In this document: in pieces, positions 26,290 through 40,500 of the stretch
How the letters are laid out: every line of letters starts with the position of its first letter
How positions within the stretch are numbered: the first letter of the stretch is position 1
Assembly (NCBI RefSeq): GCF_017654505.1
Contig: NC_054535.1
Location: 49,560,848 to 49,624,847, forward strand
DNA: 64,000 bases
Reading direction: 5' to 3'
From: Polyodon spathula
Taxonomy: Eukaryota; Chordata; Actinopteri; Acipenseriformes; Polyodontidae
The notes under the pieces: generated by a model
Told to the model about the DNA's origin: nothing
Databases searched by the model: none
What the model saw: only the letters and a program-made list of their open reading frames with translations
Translations under genes and position numbers: made by a program

Positions 26290-26350
26290 GGGGAGGGGGG
26301 GGGGGGGGCTTCACCCTCTTGCACCAGGGCCCAGTAAATCGTCGGCACTG
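26290..26350 (-). mobile_element. hAT-like terminal fragment
   Basis: The reverse complement starts CAGTGCCGACGATTTACTGG and continues GCCCTGGTGCAAGAGG, followed by a G-run in the plus strand. This looks like the end of another hAT element. No partner end or duplication was found. Confidence 0.45.
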
Positions 26351-28534
26351 TAATCACCACTGTCCACATTCCATTCTTTTCTAATTAACTAATTAAAACA
26401 TTTCACACTTTCAATTAAGTAATTAAATTAAATTAACAAAACCAATGTAAAGTGTGTGGCTGTGCAAAGGCGTCCAGCTTGGCCCCAGGCTGTTCCTCCT
26501 CACCTGAGCCAAGATGGCTGCCAGCGACAAAACACACATGCACACGTGCAGACCTTCTGCTCGGCCATAGTTCACGACAAGGGTTTTTTGCTTCATCAAT
26601 GTAAGACATATTCCTTTTTCTTATGCTTTTAATGGGAAAAACAATTGATCTAGGATTACATATGGGGTTGGAAAAAGTAGAAATGAGCCAGTAAGTCGTC
26701 TTGGCTCACATAATGTAATCAGCAATGTAAAAAGTAAACAATCTTGTGTTAGAAGCACTGGAATCAACTCCTGCAGAGACCCAGTCCCAGGTCTTCAACA
26801 CTCCAGCGAGAACCAAGCCTAAGAGAGTACAACTCATTTGATTATGAGTCTACCCTTCAACCTGTCCAAGCTTCTCAGTAATGGAAACATTGCATCTCAT
26901 TAACACAGCAGGGAATCTTTCACAGGTAATACAATTAGTACTAATAACATTAATAATACACTCTCAAAAAAAAAAAGTTCCTGACATTTTCTAAAATGTT
27001 GTAATAATTTATGTAAAGATTTACTTGATGCTTTGAGAAATGATGAGATCTAAGGGAATAAAAATATCTATGTAACTGAGAAATAATCTTTAAAAAGGCT
27101 GCTTTCTATTGCTTTAAAAACTACTTTTGAACTAAGCCAGCTTTTTTTTTTAGTTTAGGGTCAACATTGTGTTGGGCAATTCCCAGAAGAGGGATGTCAC
27201 AGTTAAATTATCTATACAGATTCAAATAGTCAGTTTTGTATAAAAGTGTATGTAAGTATGGCTCTTGTGTTTCTGCACAATGCTGATTGTGGGTAAGTGA
27301 AATGATAAAGGCATTGGGCTTAAAGGAAGCACTGTGGACTGAAAGCCTGTGCAACATGGATATTTAATGGCTTTTCCTCTTCATTTACCCAATCAGCCTG
27401 GAGGAGTATTTTCTTCAAAATTATTTTTTGTTTAAATAGTTAATAAGCATGGCAAATAATGTAAGCAGAACCCAAATCATTTAGAAAACTCAGGGCTAAA
27501 TTCTCAGAGCTAGTTACTCCAATTTGTCGTTAGCACATTTTTTTTCAGGGAGGATAGCACGGATCATTCAGTTACGAAACCAGAAATAAAAAAAACAAGA
27601 CTTTTAGTTTAGGGGGCATGAATGATGCAATAAGTAAGTTCATAATCATTTTAGTAATTTAATTGTGTTTTTTTCCATTCATAAAAATAACTGTGCTGTG
27701 ACGATTTGCAATAAATAGTCAGAAGAAATGTTGCACTGGTCACGATGACATTAAAATGCAAAAGCTGTCAGTCTAACTCAAGCTGTCTTTCAGTACCTCT
27801 GTCATTTCAGCAGTTCCTTTGCCTTACTTTCTGTTACAGGGATAAAACACAAAGAATAATGGCAGCTTACTTCAGTTCATTCAACTCAATTACATTATTA
27901 TAACTTTTGAACGAATGCTTTAAACAGTTTCAAATGGTATGTGAATCATGAGGACGCAATTAAATATGCAGGTGCAGTTCTCTAAACCATCAATACACAC
28001 TTTCAGTATCAGTTTGTTTTACATATTTATATTTAGACGTTTAATTACCGGTGATCTTTTCAGAGCCTGCCACTACATGTGAACTTCTAACTTTTCTTTT
28101 TTATTTAAGATTATGGGCTGGATTTTCAAATTGTCATTAGCACAATTTATTTCTGAAAAGGAAAAAAAAAAAAAAGCATTACTTACATATATAAAACTAA
28201 TAATAATAAACTTAAGACTACTCACAGTCACCTACTTTAAAAGTCTGAGTTGTTTTTTGTCTAGTTTAATAACTTTTTTAGGTGCACTTTTGCTAGCTGA
28301 AAAAAAAATATATGTTAAGGACAATTTGAAGTAAATAGCTCTGAGAATCTGTGATATTTGATCTCATTCTTATAGATGTACAGCATTTTTTTGGTGCTGC
28401 TGTAAATAACCTGTTTTCTGTGTTACAGACAGGTTATAAAATGTTTCTTGTTCGTGGATAACAATAAACTGCCTTTAATACACTCCTAGGGCACTTCTCA
28501 GTAACATGTGGAATATTAGATCAGAATGACTGCA
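26351..28534. other. intergenic stretch, no gene recognised
   Basis: AT-rich DNA with no coding or RNA feature I can support. Confidence 0.4.
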
Positions 28535-28690
28535 GTTAGCCCTTCCATTCCTGATCTTTGTTCCAAACCCTGTTCTAAATTGTTTAATTGAACCAATTAA
28601 ACCTCCATCCACACCCTGTAATTAATTATATAATTTTACCTCTTAAACCTGGAGTGGAATGGTCATCCAGGACAGTGAATCCTTGCATGA
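28535..28690. repeat. interspersed repeat related to 5330-5415
   Basis: TTGTTCCAAACCCTGTTCTA is followed by TTTAATTGAACCAATTAA, then an inverted-looking half with AAACCTGGAGTGGAATGGTC. The GAACCAATTAA core is shared with the fragment at 5395-5410. Confidence 0.45.
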
Positions 28691-30777
28691 GACCATTCCT
28701 CCAGCAGGAACACATACAGTCCAGGATAATGGAAAGGTTGACATGCAGAAAGACTGTCATTCAAATTTAGTGGCTAAGAAGCAGAATCCCTCATTTGCCT
28801 ATAACCCCTTTCTTGCACTCTGTCACATGATTCTTCTTTCCAGCCTTGAAAACATCTCATTGGAGTAGTTTTACATGCTATAATTTGGGCCTGATTCGCA
28901 TAAAGGATAGGATGGCCACTCAGGTACAAAAAAAACAGGACATCCAAATGGAACTAGGTTCTTACAGTTTAAACTCTCTTTAGAAATCCTCTATTCATCC
29001 AATTGGCATCACTGTACTACAGTATTGACGACCAAATAATATTGTGCGTCTATTGCAGTAATGTTGTCTCTTGATTTATCTAACTCAGTTTACATGACTG
29101 GCATTGCAGTGTTGATGTAGTAATTGACATGGATGTGGAAGCATAAGATTAAAAAGTCCTGGGGCACCTTCCTCAAAATGGATTAATTGTGTCAATCCTA
29201 ATGAAGGATGTCATTAGGCATTCCTTAGGGACTAAACCATTATACAAAAAAAAAACAAAAAAAACACAGGGACAGGGTACCTGAAAAGCTTTAAAAACAC
29301 ACAAAATAAACATTCTTCTTTAAATTTTACAATGGATCTGATCCGTATAAACCCTGCAAACAGCCATACTGTATATAAAATAAAAACCTGGGAAGTTTGT
29401 TCTCATGGTTGGATCATAGTGCCTGCAGGCTGTGCAGATCAACATTAGTGTCTGAATCACTCTTGAAGATGCCATTAATCAATCAGACAGATGTGAGAGA
29501 CCAAGGAGAGTAATACCACACTCCCTCTGACTATTTTGTTCTCTTTCTGTGGATTTCACAACCACTTACTTTTAATTTCCTGGCAATTGGGTCTTCAAAC
29601 ACTGAATCACCATTGTTTTATTGGCAGATTTTGTTTTTGTTGCTGCTTGACTTAATCTAGCATATCTTAAAATGAATGAAGTCTACACCTGTATTTGTAA
29701 AATGATCACTATAGTACAACTTACACAACAGTGTCAAATTATCTTTGACAATAATATATATGCAGTTTAGAATCAATAATGCTAATTGGGTAGATCTGCT
29801 GCACCTGTTATTTCTGTGTTCTGAATTCCAAGAGGAAGATTAGAATCTATTTTGTAAAAACAAACTGGATATCTGTTGGACTTATTGTTATGTGTAGGAA
29901 AGAATTTTCAGATAAATATTTATAATTCCTTCCAAATGTAGTCACATTTCCTGCTTTACTCTTTTATTTTTTTTTATTTTTTTTTTTTTTTAAATACCAG
30001 CAAATGTATTTTGGTTATACAAGGAAATATTCATGAAATGACATGCAAGGCTGTATTTTTTTCACTTTTATCATGGATTTTACAATTTCTATGAAATGTA
30101 CCCAACGGTGTGTAATATATATTCTGAAAATTCCCATTTGTGAAAGAATAGTGTAAATATACATATTTTGTACCACTTTAAAATAAATGCAGCAAACATT
30201 CACCTTACTGATGCACTACCTGTTACTAAAGTTACACCTAATTTAGGAACCTGGCAGCTGGTTTAGTTTGCTTTTGGTAAATGATTGAACACACTACATA
30301 GCTGCATGATTTCTTTAAAATGTCTTCAACGAAAAAGACACCAGCTACATCAAAGACCAGACATATTTCTGTTAAAGAGCACTCTGTCCAATAAAAGGAG
30401 ACATTTCACATGTCTGATGTCATTTTAACATGTACTTGTTTTTATTCTGTTTGATAATTCACTGATAGTGAAAACAGAATCTTTAAAAGATGGCCATACA
30501 AAAACAAAACAGTCTACACTTTAGCATGTACTGTTTTACAGGTAAGCATTAAAATATTTAGAATCATGTGTTGTATAATAACTCAATTTTGATTAATTTT
30601 GAATATGACAATGCTATTTTTTTCAGCTTTAATAAATGTTTAAATTGTGAAATATTACGAAATACCTATTTCTGTGAAATAAGCCATTCAGCATGGAGAA
30701 TTCGCTATGAATGAACGGCAATGAATGAATGATGATTATGATGGCGATTTCAATTGCAGATGATTTATGAACTGTGA
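28691..30777. other. intergenic stretch, no gene recognised
   Basis: AT-rich, with a T-run at 29965-29992. Nothing recognised. Confidence 0.4.
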
Positions 30778-31322
30778 GGGCGCTCAGGGCCCGATGACTG
30801 TGAAGGGCGAGGAATAAATTACATGAACTGACATGCGCCTAGGGTAAAACGATGTAACTGGTTTTTATTACTGTTGCGTGGACGTTATAAGGATATTGAA
30901 AAGGACAGGATCGGTGTCGTATTCTTAAGCGATACTACTTGCCGTACTTACTTCTCGCCTAATATACCCAAGGTTGGGCCTGACGAATGACTGTTTGCAC
31001 TTTACAGGTAAGGCCGTGGCTAATACTTCCCGTTGAGTCCTTGGTGTACTTCAACCTGAATTTAACCGGTGTAAAGTTTAAATTGACCTCTATGACGATA
31101 GCCACCGGTCAGGGGGTTGTAGGTGAGTAGGCGTATTTTGTTCTTACTAGAAAAGCCAAAAAAAAGAAAAAAAAACAAAAAAAAAACTAAAAAAAACAAA
31201 AACTAGGAGGACATGCCGTCGCTCCCAGAGCCAGAGGGGGGGGAGGAGGATCTGCCGTCGCTCCCAGAGCGAGAGAGGGAGGAGGACCTGCATGAGACCA
31301 TCCCAGGGCGCTCAGGGCCCGA
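30778..31322. repeat. segment bracketed by a 17-bp direct repeat
   Basis: GGGCGCTCAGGGCCCGA occurs at 30778-30794 and again at 31306-31322, each followed by a similar GACTGTG. The enclosed stretch has even base composition unlike its AT-rich surroundings, and ends in an A-rich tract at 31150-31205. Confidence 0.6.
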
Positions 31323-31512
31323 GAGACTGTGCCGCCACCTCCCAAGAGGCACCCAGAGGCCTGAGGAGCCGCCGTCCATGGCCACCCGATCTGCCCCCAA
31401 AAAGACAAGGCCGCCAAACCAGAAATGGAGAAAAATAATAATTAATGAACTCTACAATAGCGATAAACTTGGCCCAACGGCTACCTGCATGAGGCTGGCT
31501 AGAAAAACATGA
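31141..31512 (+). pseudogene. gag-like fragment of an LTR-type element
   Basis: An A-rich tract with a lysine-rich reading is followed by a frame (31213-31512) starting MPSLPEPEGGEEDLPSLPER, with repeated acidic/proline blocks, then a basic segment. The layout, A-rich tract then acidic-proline repeats, matches the gag-like ORFs at 10.5-11.4 and 52.2-53.0 kb, but no zinc knuckle or LTR is attached. The assignment is inference. Confidence 0.4.
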
Positions 31513-33402
31513 AGAGTTACATGCATCCCAGTGCCGCAGATAGAAAGTGGCTGTGGTCACCTCCCCCAAAACAGACAAGGCCGCCAAACCATGAATGATA
31601 ATAAATAATTAATGCTCTCCACAGTGGCACTCTGCCACCTATCCCCCAAATATTGAATTTAATGAAAATCAGTACCTGAGACATGGCCCACCCACCAGAG
31701 CATAACTGCACCGAGGGAGAGAGCCCAGCCTCTCAAAACGCACCCCGCAGAACTATTAAATACAAACCGCTCAGCATTCAGGTGAGGAAAAACCCCCTAC
31801 TCACATATTTTTTATTTTTTAGGGGGATACCTCAGGAAATCCATGGCTGAGGGCAGCCCTTCCTCCAGGCTCTAAGCGGTCACTTCCGTTTCGGCTACCC
31901 AGCCCTTAACTGAGAAGCCGAAACAAAAAGAAGCGACAAGAAAGAATAACACACAGAGCTTTTATGCGCTTGCTGATGACGTTTTGGTTAGTGGCGGATT
32001 CTCCTTCCAGAAAAGCAACCAAGTTCGCAATTTTTAAAGTGAAAAAAATAAAGCCATAACTGTATGTCACAATGCCTTAATAACATGGAGACATGTATCT
32101 ATGAGTACATATATCCATGTCTTAAAACAATGGAAACAGTTTATCTAAACGTATTCTTTCTGTTTACAGTTCAGCAAGCAGCTTTTGAAGGAGCTCTTTT
32201 ATTATTCTTGCTTGCAATTTCACATGCTACAACAAAATGGAAAGGCTGTTTAGTCATGGAGTAAACTGACAGCTGGACTGTATGCAATAATATCAATATA
32301 ATAACTTCAGAAATGTTTACAGTGATGATGTTTTTTCAATGTCCTTCAGGGATAGAAATAAGATGGATGCCAATTTCATAGAAGTTTCACCCATTCCAGG
32401 TTTTATACAAGCTTGTTTAGCCCCAGTGTATAGGGAACAAGCTCAGGTGTGTATTAAGAAACCCATAGTAAAACCAGGAATGGATCAAGAATCACAATTC
32501 TTATTTTTATCTCTGTCCTTTAATGAATCTCTTCACTGGCTTTTTTTAAATGAGGTAAGTATCATGGGGAAGGCGCAAGGATTTTCCTGTGAAATGGACA
32601 AGCCCCAGTGAGCTGAACTGCCTATTAGTACCACGGTTCTAATTTCACACAAAGCAGTGTTAAGGCTGGCCACTTTGTCCAGGGCTTCTACTGCACTGTA
32701 TTAAGTTACTTTATTTAGGTTGCTTGGTGTAACTTCACATTTAATGCTTATCCACATCTAAGGTCTGACTGACCATTAACCCAGCATTCAATTGCCTAAC
32801 AAAGGTTAATAAGCGCTTTTTGCTGAGGCATCCGGGCTTGTTTCTACTCTGGAAGCTAGTCTATAAATTGAACATTTTAGCAAACACTAATCTGTCTTTG
32901 TTAAGACGGGGCATGGTGTCTGGTTATCAAATCACTTTTTTAAAAGAGAATAAATCAAAAGTAAAGAGCTGCCTGGTAAATCCAGCCCTCGACTCAAACC
33001 TCAGACATCTTTGCTTCTGTTCAAGATCATTATATATATACACATGCAGTACAGTAAACCCTAATTGGAGCCAGGGGTATTCAGAAAATATGTTATACAG
33101 TACAATTATTAAAATGATATTCCCAATCAAAAAATCTCTAAAATGCAAGGATTGGTGTACAGTACTGTAAACAGCAGGGATATAGTGGAGGAGTCAGCAC
33201 ATTGTTTTTTTGACAATGGGGAAGAGAAGCGCTCCACACAACATAACAGTTTATCAGGGGTATATGTGGATAAAGGGGCTTTAGACAAGTGTAGATAGTT
33301 AAGGTCATACTGTACAAACTATTCCAAAATAAATATCACCTTTCATTTGTTGAAACACATGATTCTAAATAATAAAACATAATCTTGGATAAGCTTTGCA
33401 TA
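31513..33402. other. intergenic stretch with a small hairpin
   Basis: Contains a perfect 9-bp inverted repeat GTTTCGGCT/AGCCGAAAC (31888-31896 and 31916-31924). No gene recognised. The ORF at 32339-32611 has no known motif. Confidence 0.45.
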
Positions 33403-33408
33403 TTTATT
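33403..33408 (-). other. candidate irf2 polyadenylation signal
   Basis: AATAAA on the minus strand about 875 nt past the irf2 stop codon, compatible with a 3' UTR of about 0.9 kb. Other signals could be used; only transcript data would settle it. Confidence 0.3.
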
Positions 33409-33606
33409 GATCCACAGGATTAATAGGCACACGTGTTGCTTATGAGAGGCAATTTTGTACATTGTTACAAAAACCGAGAATGAAATGTGCCATGTAATTA
33501 AGCAAAAACAAAAATCATAACGTTACATATATTTTTGGTAGAAAAGATAAAACATCCACTTATCTAGAATTCAAGGACTTAAAGGACTTTGATTCTGAGG
33601 GAAATA

Positions 33607-33630
33607 TATATATATAATATATATATATAT

Positions 33631-33702
<72 letters not shown>
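33607..33702. repeat. compound (TA)n(CA)n microsatellite
   Basis: An interrupted TA array followed by about 13 CA units. It probably lies within the irf2 3' UTR region. Confidence 0.9.
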
Positions 33703-33706
<4 letters not shown>

Positions 33707-34282
33707 CTTGCATTAGGAAAATATTTCAATCATTCTTTTTTTTCCACCGGCACTTATTTTTTCTTTGCTGTATTAAATCACTTCATCTTCATCCTTTTGT
33801 ACCTCTTTATGTGAGCGAAAAAGAAAGGCTAGCCAAAGCAGGGCAATTTTCTTCTCCACAGGAACTCTAAAAATCTCCAAGGTGTGTAGGTGTCATTGCA
33901 TGACACATCTGGAAGTGCTCTATGACACAGTAAGTGCTTTCAGTAAGGTGCAGAAGCAAGTTGCAATTAAGCCAATATTGCACTATGTACATATTCACAA
34001 TAAAACCTTTTCTGTATATGCCAGCAATGCATACTATATGATTTCTTTCATATACTGCTTCTTTTTGGTCCTCTTGCTATCAGAACTTGCATCTTTCCGC
34101 CTGATTGTAACGCATATCACGTTAAGGGAAAAGCTTCTAGTCTTAATCCCATGAGCTGTCCTGAGCTCGGACATGGCAGTCTGTTTGCTAGTTCCTGATG
34201 AGGGTTTCTTGTCATTCGCTGCAGTGTGGTGGCACTGCCTGGGTGAGTGCAGTCAGTTTGTCCTAAAAAAAAAAAGACAGGC

Positions 34283-34594
34283 TTAGCATGTTTTCACTCC
34301 GGACTTGGAGACATCTGACGTCTTCATGATTACGCTGGCACGTGTCTCGTGGCCCGCCCTTGTGACCGTAGAGATGTGTGCGGGAGGTGGGGGCAAGATA
34401 GTGGGAAGGTTTGGCCATGGGGGGGTACTTTTGTAGGCAATCAGGGGGGACTCCTCTCTGTTGCTGGTGACTTTGAAGTTAGTTTTGCCCGACGTTACAA
34501 AGGTGGCCATGCTTGGCAGCTGGCACGTGTTGTTCCCTGTGCTGTTGCAGAACAGCTTCCCATCCCCGCTTCTCGCCTGCCACAGCGAAAGCCC
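34283..34594 (-). CDS. irf2: irf2 coding exon 8 (terminal)
   Basis: 312 nt including TAA at 34285-34283. Encodes 103 residues with [17 protein letters not shown], a proline-rich stretch, and the C-terminal [18 protein letters not shown], the region carrying repressor function in mammalian IRF2. Acceptor ATTCAACAG. Confidence 0.92.
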   Translation of the reverse strand, partial: GLSLWQARSGDGKLFCNSTGNNTCQLPSMATFVTSGKTNFKVTSNREESPLIAYKSTPPWPNLPTILPPPPAHISTVTRAGHETRASVIMKTSDVSKSGVKTC

Positions 34595-37500
34595 CTGTTG
34601 AATATAAAAAAAATTCACTGTAGTAAAAAGCGGGCTTTGCTAAGGGAGACTATCTCTATGGTTTCTATGAGAACCACAGTTTTCAGAGCCATTCACACAT
34701 AGGAAAACATCCTCATGACTACAATCTGTCTCTCACACCCCTTATACAAATCTACAACGCTTGCAGTACACTATTAGTATACTTGCAGCAGGGGTGAAAT
34801 TCTGCCGGTACCAGTCACCGGTACTCAATACCTGGACTTATTTTAATGCCGGTACAAGGTACCGGGACTTACTGTATCTGCTTTTCATCTAATGCATATG
34901 CATTCTGTTGACTCTTACAGTTGTTTATTTTACACAGTCCATTTGCATTCTGTTATGAAATGTGTAAATTAGTCTCCTGATTAACAGTTTTTTTTTTTTT
35001 CTTTTAAACCTTCAAAACAAAGAAAATGACGGAATTTGGAAAATATAGCCGTTTTCTGGGGCATGTGAAACGAAATCAATTTAAAACTAAAATATGTGTT
35101 TCAATAAATTCTGGGAACCGCTCCTATAGAGAAAAATATATCATTGTTTTCTTAATGTACACGATGAAACTAGAAAGTTACTGAGTTTTTGAATGTTACT
35201 TCCTAAGAGATAAAAATTAAAGCCATGCTAATTACATAACGTTTTGTCATGTTAAATGAAACTCTTCATAAGTCCAGTTGGTTACTGATTCAGAAGTTGA
35301 CTGACCATTCTGTGAGAGAAAAAAATGACACTTACAGTAATTAATTATACGATAAAAGTCCAGCTGGAACTGGAGCAGCTGTTTAATAACAACAGTAACT
35401 ACTATTGTTGATCTAATCTAACTTTAAAATATTTTTGTTTGAACGTCTGAAAGCATTCAATTGTGGTACATTTTTATTTCACGTCTCCAATGCTGACGAA
35501 GGCTGTAGCAGCTAAACACACCCACTGTTCTGACTTTCTTTTCTTAATAAACTAAACATGTTGCATTTTTAAATGATTTTATGCTGATTTATATCGTAGT
35601 GGTAGAGTGTTCATTTAAGTATTTGCCCTGCAGCAAATGCACGCAGCCACACGGCAGACACAAGTATTAATACCCTGTACCTTTCTAATCAAGGGATCTA
35701 GGGGAGGTCCCTAATAAACGCGGAATAAAAAAACAATAATTGTTTGAATACAGTAATTGTTACTGCTGTTTATAATGGTATTTAAAACAGGATTCATTTA
35801 TCAGACTTTTTACAATTCTGCCCTCAGTCTGATCCCACCGCAGTTGAATACGCAACGGAATATCATAGATCAATCTCTTAATAGTAGTGCCTGTTACAAA
35901 AAAAAAATGTCAGCCTCTATTGTGCACTTTTTGACTGAGACTTTTGTATCATTTTTTAATTGCACTTTTATATATATATTTCACTTCTTTTTTAGGATAT
36001 CTTGAAACAAAACACTGTCAACAGCAGCTACTGCATAGTGTTTCTTAATGCTTAGCATTTAAGATTTAACTTAAGTGTTATATTACAGTACATGACTGAG
36101 TGATACAAGCAAAGGGTACAAAGCTTTCGGTATTTTCAGATTCTTTGTTTATGTTGAATTGGTTATATTTTAGCAATTATTTTTTAAGGCTTATTTTGTA
36201 TTCAAAAGTTATCGTACATTTTAGTATTTATTCATCGGCACTCAAATTGGCTAAATGTTTTAAATGCTTACACCTGGCTGTGCATATGAGTACGTGCACT
36301 TTTTTGTTGAGAATGTCACCCCTGACTTGTAGTATACTATACCTTTATCCATCCATTTTAACCATTTCATTGTTTATCAGATTTTTTTGTGAACTAAAAA
36401 GTTTATTTCCTAGTTTTAATGTAAATATATCATGTGTAGTAACTATAATATAGACCTACAGCACTGGCAGCTGTGGTTTTACTTATAAATCCATGGTGAA
36501 AATGTGTATGCAAAATGTGTGCAGGTTTACAGCAATGTGATTCAGTTAGGAGTGTAGACATATCCTTTGGTTTTAGATACTTTCATTTTCAACCAACTTA
36601 AAACAGAAAACCAGTTCAACCAACATGCAGTACCATATTCTACAATGTAATGCCAAACTTGGATAGTATTACCCATATGTAATGACTGCTATTCTCTCCT
36701 GAAAGCTGGATTACTGTAATTGTAAGAATGAAGCCTCTGCTCTGTGTTTACTGGCTGTTCAACAAAATAAATCAGAGACGAACAGTTCAGGTGGCAAGCT
36801 GCAGAAGCAATATTCTGCTTTCACAGCCTCCAAATTGGTTGTATTTTAGATACATATTCTAAGAAGGCAAAAACCGCATTTAACTCCAGGGATAAATGTC
36901 TGTGTTAGAATGTAAGCTTTTTAATTGTGAGCTACTTCTGTACAGCTGGATCAAACTGACATTGTCTTAAATCAGCTGCCCTGTATTAAATTTGATAGAG
37001 CCCGCAGATTAATATACTGTAACCTGTACTAAGTGGACAGAACCAAATGTATATTTTCAAGAACTACGATCCCCAAAAAGCCTTCGATAACAAATATCAA
37101 TCATTTGTTTGAATCCTTTTAATTTTTGATCACTCTCTATATTTTTATGCTCCTTTGTAGACGTGAAAGTTTTCAAGATTTGTGTGGAAAATGCAGATTA
37201 TATAATTTCTTAATTTTGAAATTGCATTTTACATGGTAAAAAACAAAAACAAACAGTCAATGCCATGGTACAAAAACCAATCGGAATTCTCACCTTTGTT
37301 TCGTCATCGCTCTGCACACTGTCTGTTTCGCTTTCTGCTGAAAAAACAAAAGTGAAAAGCAAAAGTAAACTGCTCGCATTCTTATGTTGCCTGTCATACA
37401 TCACATACTTTATACAGTGTGTAAAACCGGGAAGGCTGCTAGTGTGGATTATTCTCCATTTCTGAAACAAGGATTGAACACTGTATGTCAGATAAATTTG

Positions 37501-40500
37501 TATAGAGAGTATATTTTGGTTTGATATATGCTTCAGATTCATTCTATAACAGTAACAGTAAACTGAGCTAATAAGCAAATTCTTAGAAGCAGACCCGGTT
37601 CTGTTAGGCTGGTTAACCCTGCTGAAATTGCTGGTATGTAAAAGTTACTTATAATTTCAAATCATTTTGTTTTGATGTCTGTATTGTTATAGTATTTATG
37701 TCATAATAATTTATTTACCTTGGGATGTCTTGACAAAAATTGCCCTATATACTGTACTTTAAATGTTGCTGCTGTTATGAGAAATTTTGTATATTATGTT
37801 AATTTAGTGCATATAATGTAGAAATGAAACTGAATGTGACGGTGCCTTCTGAACTGTGTTCTCCAGTAAACACTACAATGTACAGCATTTATTTCTCGTG
37901 AAACCCATTTATACCCTGCAGTTCTTTGCTACAATGTTTGGCATACTAAAGTATTTGGCAACACGCACTATGATTATTATGGCAGATCGTAATATAGATA
38001 TTACAATTGTAAATACAACAGACGACTGTAACCTCCTTTAAAGTACATTTCTACATACTATAACCAACACCATGTCATTGTAAATTGTTTAGAATACAAC
38101 TGGTCACCTTGAAGTAAGCCATAGTAAATATTGAAAAATATTATAACCTCAAGATTAAAGAATGTCATAATAAGTACTGGAAAGTATTATAATCACACTG
38201 AGGTATGGCTAGCAGAGAATGACAAGGGAACTCCGAAGTCTATTTGCTAACCAATTTGCATACTCAAATTGCATGTTCTGGGAATCAAATTACTGTAGGG
38301 CATCCTTTAGAAACTACTGCTATAAAAATTGCAGTAAATATTAAAGTTTCCATTATACGACATACAATAAAGTAAGCTATTGTATATTGTGTTATGGGTG
38401 GGCCCGGTCTAGGTTGTTCATTAACTTGTACACATAACTGATAGCTGAAGGGTGTGAAAAGCAATATATTCTTTATCGCAATAACAACTGCTTGACCTTG
38501 ACCGCTTGGATACGACTCTCCAGTCAGCTATTGCCTATTACTGATTGCATGTCAGACACAGTTGTTGAAATTCAATATACTTTCGAACTAACTTTTAAAG
38601 CGACTGTAAATTATATAAAATTATAAATTTGTGGAACGTTATTTGTGTCTTTGGATGGCTTATCCATTGATTATTGGCAACTGTAGCATGTTTAGTTTTT
38701 CATTAAGAAATGTATTCAAGTTAAACTAAATCATTGCATTGCTTACTGTTGCTTCCTAGAGTAATGTATTTAAGCATTTTAGTTTAATTTAAAAATGCTT
38801 TTGGTGGATATGTATGTATTGGTCCACAGATTTTACACAATGGGGGGGGTTTAACTACTCCTACACCTAGAGGGAGTAATAATTAAACAACATTCCTAAG
38901 TATTGTGTTTGAAGTATACAGCAGTAAAAGTACAGCAAACTTGAATCTTTACTGCACACATTTGTTCCTAAACCTCAGCTTTACTCTAGTTTTGTGGATG
39001 CTTTCCTGGAGCGTACTGAACCAGGAAGTCTTACTTAACAGTTCCATATCAAAAAGAAATAACTAAAAAATTCACAACACCTTTGACATTTGGTACTTAC
39101 TTTCAGCGGATTGGTTTCTGTTACAGTATTTGTACACCTGCACATATCAAATTGGAATGTAAAACTATATCAAATAAACTACTGTAAATTATTTATTTAT
39201 TGCACTGCAAATTCTGGACTAGTTCCCAATTGGCGGTTGTGCATTAACTAGGTGAGAAGTGAATACCGAAATGCAAGTTTGTGATTAAAATGGTGCTGTT
39301 TGTGAGAAGGGGATCAGTGCACCCACCTCCATATGAAGACACTGGCGATATCTGGAGTGGGTAGCCGTGGCTCGAGCTGACCGACTGGTCTTCACTTTCC
39401 GTCGTCACCTCGATCACCTGACACACGTCGGGGGGGTTGCTGATGATCATTTCTTCATATTGTGGTGAACTCCTGTGTTCTTCAAAAAAATGTACAAAAG
39501 AAAGCTTAAAGGGGCATGCTCATTATTATCTTGAACTCCTTCAGTAATAAGTAATGTTGTATAAAGACTGTACTATGTCAGCGAGATACAGGGTAGCTCT
39601 ATAACTGCAGACAAGCCTGGCTCTTCTACATAGCGGTTAAGATGCTTGCTTGCGGTGTGCAAGGTTGCCTTTTTGCACCCAGCCTCTGTGCTGTTACATT
39701 AACACAACTGATTGACAAATTAACCAATTTTTGTTGAAAATAAATGTTGTATACAGGTGGAAAGAGTTCAAATACTAATACTAAATAACTAGTTTCTTAG
39801 ATAACAATGATAGGTTTTTATTGTGCATAATTTTATATTCAAAATTGGAGTGAAGCCTTTAATATTTAAAGTGGTTGTTTTTCTTTAGTAAATGTGAACA
39901 ATTTCTGACTCTTCCTTTTATCAACATCCTGATGATTTCGTACAGTGCACCCAAGAGGCAAGTAATTACACTGAGCTGAATAAATGAGATTATAAATCAA
40001 CTGGAGACATAACAAACAGAAAGCCAGCCTTGCTTATGAATGTTAACATGATTCCTGTACTACAATGCACAGCTTACAGCATTACTGGAGGACATCAATA
40101 TGACAAATACTATTCCCCTGTACCAATGGCTTTTATAAGAAAGGGGTTGTTGAGAACTTTCTAATAGTGTCATGAACTAGGAAAGTACCTGCATTCAGAT
40201 TCACAACCTAACAGTAACTGATTTCAAGTGTGTACAGTATATAGAAAACAAATTCAAGCCAACAGTCATCATATAAAAGCAAAGTGATGTCTTTAAACCT
40301 CATGTAGCCCACATTGTTGGTTGGCTTTGAAGCTTCCTATTTGGCCATTCATTACTCAATGATAGTGACTATTTCACCAGTTCCTTCTCAGATATCATGT
40401 GTAAAACCACTATGTAGTCTACCCCAGGCTCCAAGGTCATACACTTTGAAAAAGTACCTTATGTACTTTATATAAAGATCTTACAGACAGGATTCCTCTC

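Noticed and set aside
32339..32611. 90-codon plus ORF starting MSFRDRNKMDANFIEV
   Set aside because: No recognised family or splice context; part of it looks like dispersed repeat sequence.
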